Below, piece by piece: positions 48,197-58,995 of a stretch of 60,000 nucleotides of DNA. The position numbers and the translations under genes were made by a program. The stretch spans positions 262,930,925 through 262,990,924 of the forward strand of contig NC_081415.1 of the NCBI RefSeq assembly GCF_030272615.1. Reading direction: 5' to 3'. Under the pieces are notes generated by a model. The model was not told the origin of the DNA. It searched no databases and saw only the letters and a list, made by a program, of their open reading frames with translations. The stretch comes from Cryptomeria japonica. Taxonomy: Eukaryota > Streptophyta > Pinopsida > Cupressales > Cupressaceae. Each line of letters opens with the position of its first letter. Position 1 is the first letter of the stretch.

Positions 48197-49634
48197 ATAG
48201 GGCTTCATTGATTAGTTTTTTTTGGAGACATTTTGGAGGCTTCAATTTTTGGATTTGGGGATCTTCAATTTTTGGGGGCGTCGTACAACGATTTGGACAT
48301 CACGGTTGAATCCGGGAGGCCGTTTCTATGAATTTCGACTATAAAGTCGACCTATTTTGGTGAGAAATTTTTTTCTTGCCCATTTTGGCTATTATTGTAC
48401 GGATTTCAAAATTTTTTTTTTAATATTTTCTGAAAATAAAAAAAAAAAATTAGAAAAAAAAAAGGCGATCAAATTTTTTTTGAAAAAAATAAAAAAAAAA
48501 ATTTTTTTTTTGGGGGGTCCGCAAACCCCCACCCCCGTGACCCCGCAGTACCCTGCAGGTTGCAGGGCCATACCGACGCTGTCGCCCCGTACTCCTCCGG
48601 AGCCTCCCACTGCCATCGTGCACCTCTTGTCGGTACCCCCTCAGTCACCGCTACTGCTAGTTCACACCGTCGGCCGCCCAGCTCCACTGCCGTGCCTCCA
48701 GTCTGCCGTGTAGGCACCCGACCTCCGGTAGCCACCTCATCACCGACACCCGACCTTCAACAGCAACCTCGCCACTGGCACCCAACCTCAAGTGGCCCTG
48801 CACCTTCCGCCATGTGGTCTCTAGGACCCTACCACGCGACGCACACACAGCCCCGCCTGTGTGCCCAATCACCGCGCCACGTCAGCAATCCGTACAGTAC
48901 AGATGCCATGTAGGGAGGTGAAGTTTTTGTGATGGCCAGATAGGCATCAAATTTAAGCCCATTGTTTGCTGACGTCAGCGCCACATCAACAGACTTTTGA
49001 ATTTTTTTGACCCCCTCTTCATTGAGCTTTTCAGTTTTGCAGTTCAACTTTGAAAGGCCATATCTTGCTCATTTTTGCTCCTTTTTTGGTCCAATTTTTT
49101 TTTTGAAATGCGCTAAAATTTCATGAACTTCACAGTGGTGTGGTTATTTTCTGATTTTGGTGCACAGGTTTTTCAGAATTTTTGGATTCTCTCAGCTGTA
49201 CCTGTCCAATCCTCAATTTTGCAACTTCAAAGGCCTCGTTTGAGCTCATATGACATCCTTTTCAAGTGCCATTTTTTTTGAAAGTGCATATTTTTTCATC
49301 TACTTTCATAATCTATGATCAGATTTTAGAGATTTTGAGTGGAAGTTGTACTTTCAAATATTGGTCTTATTTGGCCTATTAGGTACTTGTAAAGTGCTTG
49401 GATCTTAGTTTAGATCTCTTGCATTATTAGTTTGAGTCTCTTTTGGCCTTATTGAGGTAGTTGTAAAATTGTAATCAGAAGCCCACTTTGCCATTTTTTG
49501 CAAGTGGCCCATTGTATACGCACTAATTATAAAGTGCCAAATCATCACTTTTGGGGGGGTTCTTTGATTGAGTGAATTTGGGGGGGTGTCTTGTGTGATT
49601 GTGCCTCTCTTTGTGCTCTTTCATTTTTGTTGCA
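48197..49634 (+). other. copia leader with GC-rich block
   Basis: This 1.4-kb untranslated leader includes A/T homopolymer runs (48410-48510) and then a sharply GC-rich segment (about 48520-48910). A 118-codon and a 117-codon open frame occur there, rich in P, S, T and H, but with no recognised domain; an opposite frame is open too. The segment may have been captured. Confidence 0.6.
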
Positions 49635-50500
49635 ATGAGTCCTCATAAATTTCCACCTTTAACTCCACATAATTATGCATCATGAAAAATTAAAGTAAGG
49701 AGTAAATTAATGGAAAAAGGTCTCACGCATTACATAGATGGAACAATAGCAGCACCACCTGATCCTAATGCTCAATTAGAATGGCTCACTAAGAATTGCA
49801 TGGCTCTTGGAACTTTGCGCAAGTATGTATCAGATGATCTCATCTTTCATATTGAAAGTGTACTACAATCAAAGATGCTTGGGATATGTTTTAGAAATTG
49901 TATGGTCAAGTTGATGAAGTCAGAGGCTATAAGATTGACAATGAGCTCACCAACTTGGATCCCAAGAGTTTTGATACAATCCAAGATTATGTCACCAAAG
50001 CAAATGAGCTTAGAGCAAAGCTTAAGGATTGTGGAATTGACAAAAAGGATGCTCAGTTGATATTCAACTTGTTGGACAAGTTTGCACCGGAATATGCAGC
50101 ATTTGTGTCTAGCTTCCAAACTCATCGTTTGACAATGGGGAGTTCCTATGTTATGCCTTCATTTGATGCTTTCACAGAAATGTTAATATTGGAACAATCT
50201 AAGTTGTTGAACATGGGACTTCTCAAGTCTTAAAAGTCCAAGGCTTTGGTGGCTAATTAAGGGAATCAAGGAAGTCAAGGCAAAGATTCCAACAAGAAGA
50301 AGAAGCACTCTAAGTCTAAGCCACACCAGGAAAAAGGACAATCATCCTCCCCGTCACAAGGCGATTTTTCATCCTCTTCCAAGAAGGGGACACCACCTAA
50401 GAAGGATAAACCAACTTGTGCATATTGCAAGAAGTATGGTCATGATGAGCATCGATGCCACGCAAAGCAAGTTGATGAGTTAACTAATCTTCTTAAGAAA
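49635..50500 (+). pseudogene. copia gag (UBN2 type) with CCHC knuckle
   Basis: It starts at ATG 49635 (MSPHKFPPLTPHNY). An in-frame TGA at 49683 stands where tryptophan is expected, and a frameshift near 49858 is followed by IDNELTNLDPKSFDTIQDYV and the ELRAKLKDCG region typical of UBN2-type copia gag. Stops at 50231 and 50258 precede a lysine/serine-rich linker and the knuckle CAYCKKYGHDEHRC (50418-50459). Gag would build the particle and bind RNA. Confidence 0.85.
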
Positions 50501-50584
50501 AACAACATCAACTTGCCATCCACCTACACAAAGAAGGATTCACCTCCTTCCTCTTCCTCACAGTCTAAGGGAAAAGGGAAAGCA

Positions 50585-51050
50585 TTTGTAGCTACAACAG
50601 GTTCTTCACAGCAATGGATACTTGACTTGGGTGCCTCATATCACATGGGTTCTACAAGGGAGTAGTTTTCTTCATTGGAGCCATCTAAGGCACCTCACAT
50701 TTACATAGGTGATGATACACAAGTAGAGGTTGAAGGGAAAGGTTCAGTTGACATGGATGATGGAACATTTGAGAATGTTCTCTATGTTCTTAACTTGTCT
50801 ACCAACCTTCTCTCTATCTACCAAATCACTCACTATGGTAATGGGAAAAAGGTTGAGTTTACACCAGATTCAGTTGTGGTAAAGGAACTTGATGATGATG
50901 CCTTGGTAGCAGTGGGACAAGTCAATGACAACTCAAGGCTTTATTCATTCTCCCACTTTGTGCCAAGTTCACCTTCTAGGGCCTTGCTTACTCATTCAAA
51001 TTCAGAAAGTAAGCTATGGCATGAGCGGTTTGGTCACCTCAACTACCTCG
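50585..51050 (+). pseudogene. copia protease and pre-integrase region
   Basis: WILDLGASYHM at 50615-50647 is the aspartic protease site; the usual DSGA is DLGA, so the serine or threonine after the catalytic Asp is lost. A TAG follows at 50663. FENVLYVLNLSTNLLSIYQI continues the normal copia order. LWHERFGHLNY (from about 51017) gives the His pair of the integrase zinc domain. About 15-18 residues are missing between it and the CXXC part at about 51067-51087. Confidence 0.85.
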
Positions 51051-51060
51051 AATCAGTTTT

Positions 51061-51723
51061 TGAGAGGGTGTATGTTCAGGTTGTTCCATGGGCAAGCATC
51101 CCGAGGAGAAGTTTGATAAGGGGAAAGCTTGGAGAGCTTTGGAAGTTCTTCAACTTGTTCACAGTGATGTACCAGGTCCATTTCCAGCACCTTCATTTAG
51201 TAAGGCCCGCTATGTCCTCACCTTCATTGATGACTACTCCCACTTCACTTGGGTCTACTTTCTTATTCATAAGAGTGAAGTATTTGACAGATTTCAGGAC
51301 TTCAAGACTCGTGTGGAGAAGCAATTAGGGAAAGTGGTCAAGATTCTTCGCACAGATAATGGAAGGGAATATGTGAACAAAAGACTTGAGGATTTTTGTA
51401 CATTTGAGGGGATTGATCTTCAGCATTCTGTCGCATACACTCCACAGCAGAACAGGGTTGCAGAACGCAAGAATAGAACTCTCAAAGAAATGGCTAGCTG
51501 TATGATACATGCACATTCTCTTGATCCCGCCTTTTGGGTAGAGGCTATTAGTTGTGCCACACACATCCAGAATCAGGTTCCTCACAAAGCTTTGCAAGGT
51601 ATGACTCCTTTTGAAGCTTGGGCTAGTAGGAAACCAATTGTGAGACATTTCAGAGTCTTTGGGTGTCCAGCATGGGCTCGCATACCTCTGCAAAAATGCA
51701 AGGCATTGGAACCTCAGAGTTGA
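51061..51723 (+). pseudogene. copia integrase core
   Basis: The zinc-domain CSGCSMGKHPEEKF is followed by the rve core: LVHSDVPGPF (first Asp), LRTDNGREY (second Asp) and TPQQNRVAERKNRT (catalytic Glu), in normal spacing. It ends at a TGA (51721) where arginine is expected. Integrase inserts the element cDNA into host DNA. The catalytic residues are intact but the surrounding frame is broken. Confidence 0.93.
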
Positions 51724-53090
51724 CCTTGCATATTTGTTGGATATCTTGAGGGTGTTAAGGCATACAGATTGATGGATCCAAAGACACATGAGGTGTTCAC
51801 TTTGAGGAAAGCTCTCCTAGCTTAGCCTCTCTACCTCCTCCACCTTCCTCCATTGTCGATAGTGATGTTAGTGATTCAGATGATGAGACTCCTTCAACTC
51901 CGACTCGTAGGGTAACACCTCCGCCGGGTCCACTTGCAGTTGAGGAGCCTCATTCTCCACCTCCACCTAGACCTCGTTGGGCTTGACAGACACTTGAGTC
52001 CGTAGGTTCTCTTGTTGGGGATCCTTCAGATACACAGAGAACTTGATCACAGCATCAGGATCTACCACATGCATTCATTGCTACCGCTTCCGATCCACAG
52101 ACATTTAGGGAAGCATCAGGGGTTCCTGAGTGGGACAACGCTATGGAGGAAGAGTATAGTTCCTTGATGAGGAACAACACATGGGATTTAGTCCATCTCC
52201 CTAAGGGGAGAAAGATGGTTCGATGTAAGTGGATCTATCGGACCAAGTTTGCAGCGGATGGTAGTGTGGATAAGTATAAGGCTCAGCTTGTTGCGAAAGG
52301 TTTCTCTCAGGTTGTAGGTGTTGACTATACTAAGACCTTTGCACCCGTAGCCAAGATGAACTCCATTCATTTGACACTTGCTATTGCTACAGCTCATGGT
52401 TGGGCTGTACATCATATGGATGTGAAGAGTGCTTTTCTTCATGGTGATCTTGATGAGGAGATTTATATGGAGTAGCCACAGGGTTTCATCCAGGATACTT
52501 CCTTGGTTTGCAGACTAAGGAAATCTCTCTATGGCCTTAAGTAGGCTCCCAGGGCTTGGTACGCCAAGATGGATTCCTTTCTTCTTTCTGCAGGGTTCAC
52601 CAGGTGTCATTCTAATCCGAATGTCAACATTTTGCGATAGGATGACTCTCACTTGATACTTGTGCTCTATGTTGATGACTTGATCATTACAGGGAGTACA
52701 GCATCCATCATTAGCAGGGTCAAATCTGCTTTGCATGACAGATTTGCTATGACTGACTTGGGTCTTTTGCACTACTTTCTTGGGATAGAGATTTCACAGT
52801 CACCTTCCAGGATTACCCTATCGTAGCCCAAGTATGCTCTTGATCTACTTGCATGCTTTCATATGGCTGATTGTAAGCCTTCCCCGACTCCCTTTCTTTC
52901 AGGAGTCAAGCTTGAGGCTCAGTGTTCTTCTCCACCCATTGATGCCACTTTGTATCGTCAGCTTCTGGGTAGTCTCATCTACTTGACTCATACACACCCT
53001 GATATTTCATTTGCAGTTGGCATGGTTTCCTGCTTCAAGCAGGAACCACATGAGCTTCATTGGAAAGCCGCCAAACACATCCTTCATTAC
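51724..53090 (+). pseudogene. copia reverse transcriptase
   Basis: After a serine/proline-rich linker with TGA stops (51984, 52044), the RT begins near 52143 (MEEEYSSLMRNNTWDLV). It has GFSQVVGVDYTKTFAPV, HHMDVKSAFLHGDLDEEIYM and the catalytic LYVDDLII (about 52661-52684). TAG stops at 52473, 52542, 52638 and 52824 are in one continuous frame. Family level is certain; activity is excluded. Confidence 0.93.
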
Positions 53091-53600
53091 ATCACATCAC
53101 TATGGGATTCACTATGCAACAGGCACAGGACTTCGCTTGGTTGGTTACACAGACTCCGATTGGACTGGCGATCTTGATGATCGTAAGTCTACTTCTGGTT
53201 ACAATTTTCACCTTGGTTCAGGCCCAATTTGTTGGTAGAGCAAGAAGCAACATGCTATTTCTCTCTCTTCGACTGAGGCTGAGTATCGAGGTGCTGTTAA
53301 TGCAACGACTGAGACCATTTGGTTCCAGCAGATTCTCACAGAGTTTGGATTCACCACTCCATGACCGACAGTTCTACATTGCAACAATCAGAGTGCTATT
53401 GCAATCTCAAAGAACCCGGTTCAGCACCAGCGGATGAAACACATTGAGATTCATATGCACTATATCCAAGAGCTCATTCAGGAGTAGGTCATTGATTTGC
53501 AGTATTGTCCTACAGCGGAGCAGGTTGTTGACATATTCACCAAACCTTTCACCGAGAGTAAGTTCCAGAAGTTGCGAGCTCTCTTGGGGGTGCGGGATGT
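53091..53600 (+). pseudogene. copia RNase H
   Basis: A frameshift near 53095 leads to GYTDSDWTGDLDDRKSTSGY, SSTEAEYRGAVNATTETIW, the HCNNQSAI region and KHIEIHMHYIQELI, the usual copia RNase H signatures. Stops at 53236, 53362 and 53485 break the frame. Confidence 0.92.
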
Positions 53601-53881
53601 GTCATTAGGGCGGGTCAGCTGACTTCTCCTTCCTCTCTTATGGGGGGGACTTTTTCCTCTTTGAGGTTTTGTTCTTCTTCTTTGAGAGTCTTTTGTTCTT
53701 TCATCTCTCTTTTGGGGGGGTTTTTTTCCCACTGGGTTTTCTCCCTTTCTCCATTTGTTAGAGATTGCATTGCATGGTTTTGCTTGCATTTGCATTTTGT
53801 ACATGGGTACCTATCATGGCCTAGTAGCCGGGACCCATCTTGCATTGTTGACTTGAGTCTTCATTCCCCTAAGTTGCACTT

Positions 53882-53890
53882 AAGGGGGGG
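53882..53890 (+). other. polypurine tract
   Basis: AAGGGGGGG directly precedes the 3' LTR. Confidence 0.9.
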
Positions 53891-54324
53891 TGTTGGTGTA
53901 AATAAATATTCATTTTGGATATTATTACACTTTACTTAAGTTAACTTAGGATAATGCATCTCTTCGTAGTTTGGATTTGAGACACTTAGGGAAGTGTGCA
54001 CATAGGGATAGAGCTTGTAGGAGAAATTCCACCCTTTGTGGTCTTATTTTGCTGTTACACTCCACATTCGGTGGGTCATCCACCTCTTGTGGAATATTAT
54101 ATTATTTCTCCTACCTACCCTTGTTTCTCATTGAGCCACATGTCATAATTGTGTGCTCGTACATCCATATGCCCTTGCCTATATAAGCAGGCCTATATTC
54201 ATTGTATTGGTTAATCCAGTTGATCATTTTTGCATATTGATAAGAATACAGTTTTGTTCTTGTCATTCTATTGTCTCTCTTTTTATGCTTTTCATTGTGC
54301 CCTTGATCTTGGCAAAATCCTACA
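53891..54324 (+). repeat. 3' LTR of copia (434 bp)
   Basis: It starts TGTTGGTGTAAATAAATATT and ends AATCCTACA, followed by ATATC. A TATA-like CCTATATAAGCAG is at 54178-54190. Confidence 0.93.
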
Positions 54325-54329
54325 ATATC

Positions 54330-55239
54330 TTCTCTCTAGATATGGGTATCTATCTATCCTCCTAGTCTTTTTATCTCCCCTCTCCCTCTCTCTACCTACC
54401 TCTCTTTCCATCCCTATCTAATTTTATCTCCCCTAATTTTCTACCTCCTTCCATCTATTCTACTATTTATCTCACCTCTCTCTCTCTCTCTCTCTCTCTC
54501 CCTCCCTCCTTCCATCTCCATACTCTCTCTCTAGATACTTATCTCTATCTACTTGACCTTTCTTTAAATACCTCTCCTTCTCTCCCTCACTCCAAGTCTT
54601 CCCTCCACTTTTGTATATATCACCTATCTCTATCTCTCTCCTTCTGTCTCAACCTCTCTCTATCTATTTTACCCCTCTCAACTTATTACTATCTCCCCTC
54701 TTCCTCTCTGTCTCTGTCTCTGTCTCTGTCTTTGTCTCTCTCTCTCTATATATATCTCCCTCCCTACAAGACCTCTATTTCTATCATTTCTTCTATCTCC
54801 AAAACCTCCCCTTATCACTTCTATCAATCTCACTCTCTCCCCACTCTATCTCTATTACCTTTTTCTCAACCTACATCTCTCTCCCTCCCCATCTATATCT
54901 CTACCTCTCTCTAGAGTGATATAGAGAGGTAGAGAGGGGATAGAAGGGAGATAAAAGTAGAGAGGTAATGAGGGAGGGGTGGAGAGAGAGAGATATTGGT
55001 AGGGGGGGAGAGAAAGGTATGTAGAGATAGATATATAGGTATATGTAGAGATATAGAGGTAGGTAGGGAGTGAGGGGATGCGTAGAGATAGATGAGATAG
55101 AGAGTAAATAGTTAAGTATGTTAGAGTGAGGTAGAGATAGGTCTAGAATTTGGGAGAGAAAGGATAGAGTGAGATAGAGAGGAGATAGAGAGGAGATGAA
55201 AGTAGAGAGGGAAGGAGGGAGGGGTGGAGACGTAGAGAT

Positions 55240-55300
<61 letters not shown>

Positions 55301-55600
55301 TCGAGTGGGAGAGAGATGTATGTAGAGAAAGATAAGCTGGTAGGGAGGGTGAGAAAAATACCTAGAGAGAGAATTATATATTTATAGAAATAGAGGTAGG
55401 TAGGGAGTGGGGGGAGGTGTGTATCTAGAGAGAGGAGACAAAGAGTAGAGAGTTAGGGATGTGATTTCAGGATAGAGAGATAGGTCTATCTTTTGGGATA
55501 GAGAGAGAAAAGAGATATAGAGGTAGAGGGGATAGAGGAATAGTGTTATGGAGAGAGGAGAGTGTAGAGCTCAAGGAAGATAGAGAGAAAGAAAATGCTG
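54330..55600. repeat. CT-rich tract turning into GA-rich tract
   Basis: 54330-54915 is CTCTCTAT-type. At about 54916 it switches to GAGAGG/GATAGAG-type, so the junction is itself an inverted repeat. (GA)n of about 28 units lies at 55239-55298. Short open frames are a by-product of the composition. Confidence 0.9.
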
Positions 55601-57441
55601 AAAGGAGCCTGCTGATTACTGAAATTTGACTGTCTGAAAAATTTATAAGATCTTCTAAAATCTAGAATTTGCATTATAACTCCAAAAGATTTGAAATCAC
55701 TTTCAAACATCTTGCCAATATAGATATGAAGAGATATGAGTCTAGAGATTAAGAAAGATAAAGAGATTGAGATAAAGAGAGCTAGAAAATGTTGAGCTGC
55801 TGATTACTGAAATTTGACTGTCTGAAAATTTATAAGATCTTTTAAAATCTAGAATTTGCATTATCACTCCTAGAGATTTGACTTATACTTAAATGTAAAT
55901 GTAGCGTCCTAAAATTGTGACACTTACAATTTCGACTGCATTTCGGTCTTCACGATGGCGACGCAACACAGAACCTGAATGGAGACCCTGAAACTCATCC
56001 GCGACATCAAAAACTGCATTTTTTGGCACCTTGGCCTGATCCGTCCTTGCACCCTGCTGTCCCAGGAGGTGGGACCAGAGCACCCAGCGCCCTGGTCCCC
56101 CAGGACCATGGCACCCAACGCCCTAGTCCCTGGCCCTATTTTGGGCCCGGTCTCTTTTGGGGCTTCGGGTCTTTATGTTTGCAAATTGGAAAATACTCTT
56201 TCCTGGTCGGCCTAAGGTCGAAAAAATCAGTCTATCAGCCCTAATTGACAAGTATATAAACCACATTTTCCTCTCCCATTTGGATAGATGAAAAAAAAGG
56301 CGTGGAAATGATACTCAAACATTCAAGCATTCAAGCATTCAAGCATTCAAGCATTTCCTTCAAAGCAATTGAGCATTCTAAGTCTCCATTCAAGGCTAAG
56401 TGTTGCATTCAAGACAAGGATTCAACCATTGAAGAGGAGATCACTTACAACATACAACATACAACATACAACAACATCTACACCTTCGCATGTAAGAATA
56501 CAAAGATTCTTACAACAAGGTACTAGTACTTGTTTTACATTACAAACATTTACATTTATAGCAATTTCTCATTTCTTGGTTAATTCCAAAACCGGGGTTT
56601 GACCTAAGGGCAAACCCCTAATCCCTAACCCCCAAATCGTCTTCGCTTTTCTGTGTGTAGGTTGTAGGTACGCGGCTGAAATTGAAGATCTGGAATCCTT
56701 GTGCAGAGATGAACAGATCCCCCTTCGTTTCGCGGATTTTTCGGAGGACTGTGTGCATGCCGGGCGCCATTGTCCCGTCAACTTTTGCTCAAATTTGCAG
56801 GATAGCGCCGTCTCGACATTTTACTGCTAATTCCAGGTCCGCAGCTTCATCGTATATTCCTATCTCTTTTTATAAGTGAATCTTTCTCACTTTTCATGCA
56901 TTCCTAGTTCAATCCTCCTATCTACATTCTTTACAAAAGAGGGTAGCCTTGCTGTCTTAACCCTTGAAACTCATTTAGAATCCAATATTGAATTGTGTGG
57001 GATTCGATCTTGTGGGTTTCAACCCCTCTTTTGAATGTAAAGTCTCCCCTAAGTGAAAACCGTCAACCCTAGTGACCTCCCTTCTCTCTCCTCGGAGTTG
57101 GAGAGGGGAGAGCAACTAGGGTTTGATTTTCTGCTTTACAGTTATATTTCATGTATATATAGCTTATTTTTAATAAATTAAAAATAAAAATAAAAAAATA
57201 CAGGATCCCATTTTTCATTTTCAAAACGAGATCCCATTTCTTAGATTTAGGCTCGGGATCCCATTTCTTAGATTTAGGCTTGGGATCTTGATGCAAAACA
57301 AGATCCCATTTCAAATTTTGACTTGGGACCCCAAACTATAACGAGATCCCGTTTTGTTTCTCATGCACTCCGAGCGATTTGCCATTTTTTTCTAAGTGTA
57401 AAATTTCCACACTAAGTGGACACAACTTCTTGCACTTACCC
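55580..57441 (-). repeat. right arm of 16.2-kb element
   Basis: The inverted partner of the left arm: AGCCTGCTGATTACTG, TATAAGATCTTCTAAA, then (after the solo LTR) ATATTTCATGTATATATAGC and repeated GGGATCCCATTT and CGAGATCCC motifs up to the terminal repeat. The AATTTATAAGATCTT segment occurs twice on this side (55639 and 55828). Confidence 0.75.
55900..57140 (+). repeat. solo LTR (about 1241 bp)
   Basis: It starts TGTAGCGTCCTAAAATTGTG and ends TTCTGCTTTACA. A TATA-like GTATATAAACCAC is at 56251-56263, followed by short repeats (CATTCAAG five times, 56318-56358; CATACAA three times). The flanks are GTAAA and GTTAT. The left arm of the host element shows the empty site TTAAATGTTATATTTCATG, so the original duplication was GTTAT, now decayed on one side. 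No coding sequence is seen. Confidence 0.75.
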
Positions 57442-58007
57442 AAAGCTTTTTTGATAGTATATATATGTGTGAATTCTAATGGAAGGAGCAAAAGCTACAA
57501 CCACAAATATTTTTAATGACCATTGATTCTTGATCACATTGAAGAAAATATCTAATAATAGCCATTCATGGATAGAAAAATGAGCCTCCTTAAGCTTCAA
57601 CAACAATATACAGTCAAACTCGGTTATAGCCTGGGATAGTCAAAATTGTTGCAACAATCATTAGTTTTTGACAATCAAAGAACAATTATAATGATTTAAA
57701 GAGTTACAATAAGGATCGGTCCTATTTGTATGATCACAATCTTGGGTAGAGATTAAATGAAAGAGTGACTATTAACATTAAAGAACATTAATAATTCATG
57801 AGCAGTCCTAAGCCAATAGAGATTATAGTGAAGATTTAGCTCATGGAATCACAAATCTAATGATCAACAACCTCCTGTCTTGAAGAGAAAACCATTGAAG
57901 TGTCCTCAATACCATTCAAAGAGAGAAGTCCTAGCATTTATCTTAGGACAATCATTATTATATCAAATCACAATATCAAAATCATTAATAATGATGTATG
58001 ATCACTG
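57442..58007. other. no gene seen
   Basis: AT-rich flank between the 16.2-kb element and the next LTR. No feature was recognised. Confidence 0.5.
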
Positions 58008-58921
58008 TGTTGGCAATTGACACTCAATATTTGGTTTAATTATGTTGTCATTGATGGCAAAATGATTTTGGGTTCCGGCTTCATATGATGTACCAAAAGG
58101 CACTTCACAAACTCTACACCGACACTGACACCAGCATCGACAAGATAGAGGGATTCTTTAGTAACCGGAAATGCAGGCTGACATGGTATAGCAAAAGTCA
58201 TCGATATTGGAGGCTGACACATCTTGGATCCGACATCAATAGATAGTTTTAATGCCTATTCATTTATGTTATCTAGCTGACATGTAATATGCTATTGTAT
58301 ATATCTTTGTAAGCTGACATAAGGCATGGAAATTGTATAGGGTATATAGGTCAGTTTGATAAATAATTTTGTAATAAGGAATACATGGATATGGACATAA
58401 AATGTGCGAAATCTTTTTGAGAGACTATGTATGCAAGGAATTCATTGTAAGGGTTATTCTGGTATTGAGGTTTAGGGTTTTTAACTAGAACAAACAAAGC
58501 TTAAACCATAATTGTATTCTGGCATAGGAGATTCTGTATTAAGTAGTTCACAATTCTTTGGATTGTTGTCTAGATTATTATGTAGTCAGTGAGGCTCCTA
58601 TTGTGACGAGCAATGTGCTCTAGGCTGTAAGCCTTCTTGCAAGTGCAGGCCCATAATTTATTGTAATATCTATTCATATGACCAGTGAATTGATATTATG
58701 GGTCACAAATCCCACCGTGGTTTTTCCTCTTTAAGGTTTTCCACATATAAATTTGTGTGTCATGTTTCTCATTTACGTGTTTGGCTTATTGGTTGCATTA
58801 ATTCTTTCAATCCTGTTTATATCAGTATACTGGTTGGTGTATGAATGTTTTATTAAGATTAAAATCTTCTATTTTGGTATAACACTGATTCACCCCCCCT
58901 TAGTGTTATTGGTTTCCAATA
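58008..58921 (+). repeat. 5' LTR (914 bp)
   Basis: It starts TGTTGGCAATTGACACTC and ends TTGGTTTCCAATA. A TATA-like GGGTATATAGG is at 58339-58349. Confidence 0.85.
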
Positions 58922-58923
58922 GT

Positions 58924-58936
58924 TGGTATCATAGCC
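58924..58936 (+). other. primer-binding site
   Basis: TGGTATCATAGCC lies two bases after the LTR, with one change from the usual site. Confidence 0.8.
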
Positions 58937-58995
58937 TTGTGCCTCAGAGGAAGTTTAACAGCTTGAGGAAGATCCTGAAACTAGAATCTTTGAAG

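Larger units (their letters stand above)
47729..54324 (+). mobile_element. full-length Ty1/copia retrotransposon, 6596 bp
   Basis: LTRs at 47729-48182 and 53891-54324 flank a primer site, leader, gag, protease, integrase, RT, RNase H and polypurine tract in copia order (integrase before RT). The 5-bp duplication ATATC lies at 47724-47728 and 54325-54329. About 11 substitutions and one 20-bp indel separate the LTRs. The coding region has several frameshifts and at least a dozen stops, so it is inactive. It is inserted in the CT/GA tract of the 16.2-kb element. Fragments of related copies lie at 13305-13843 and 14626-16045. Confidence 0.95.
41259..57441. mobile_element. 16.2-kb inverted-repeat element with satellite core (putative non-autonomous DNA transposon)
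   Basis: The ends are inverted: 41259-41286 matches the complement of 57414-57441 at 24 of 28 positions (shared core TGCAAGAAGTTG and GTCCACTT). AAAG lies directly outside both ends (41255-41258, 57442-57445), a possible 4-bp duplication. Longer inverted-repeat arms follow (42050-42560 against 57350-55580), with repeated GGGATC(T/C)CGTTT-like motifs, a conserved ATACATGAAATATAAC block, and an AGAAGATCTTATAA/CAGCAGGCTC block. Between the arms lie CT/GA tracts and the 20-bp satellite. Three retroelements are nested inside (43816-44159, 47729-54324, 55900-57140); without them the body is about 8.0 kb. No transposase was seen. Superfamily is unknown. Confidence 0.6.

Noticed and set aside
48357-48913. 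Open frames of 118 and 117 codons in the copia leader
   Set aside because: Composition-driven (GC-rich, P/S/T/H), overlapping open frames on the other strand, no domain, inside an element leader.
54611-55387. Short frames in CT/GA tracts (102 and 63 codons)
   Set aside because: Simple-sequence by-products without motifs.
56318-56358. CATTCAAG repeats as a separate minisatellite
   Set aside because: Only five copies and inside the solo LTR, so treated as part of it.
41255-57445. Assigning the 16.2-kb element to CACTA or Harbinger
   Set aside because: The ends start GGGT, not CACTA. A 3-bp TAA/TTA duplication is not clear, and no transposase is present, so the superfamily is left open.
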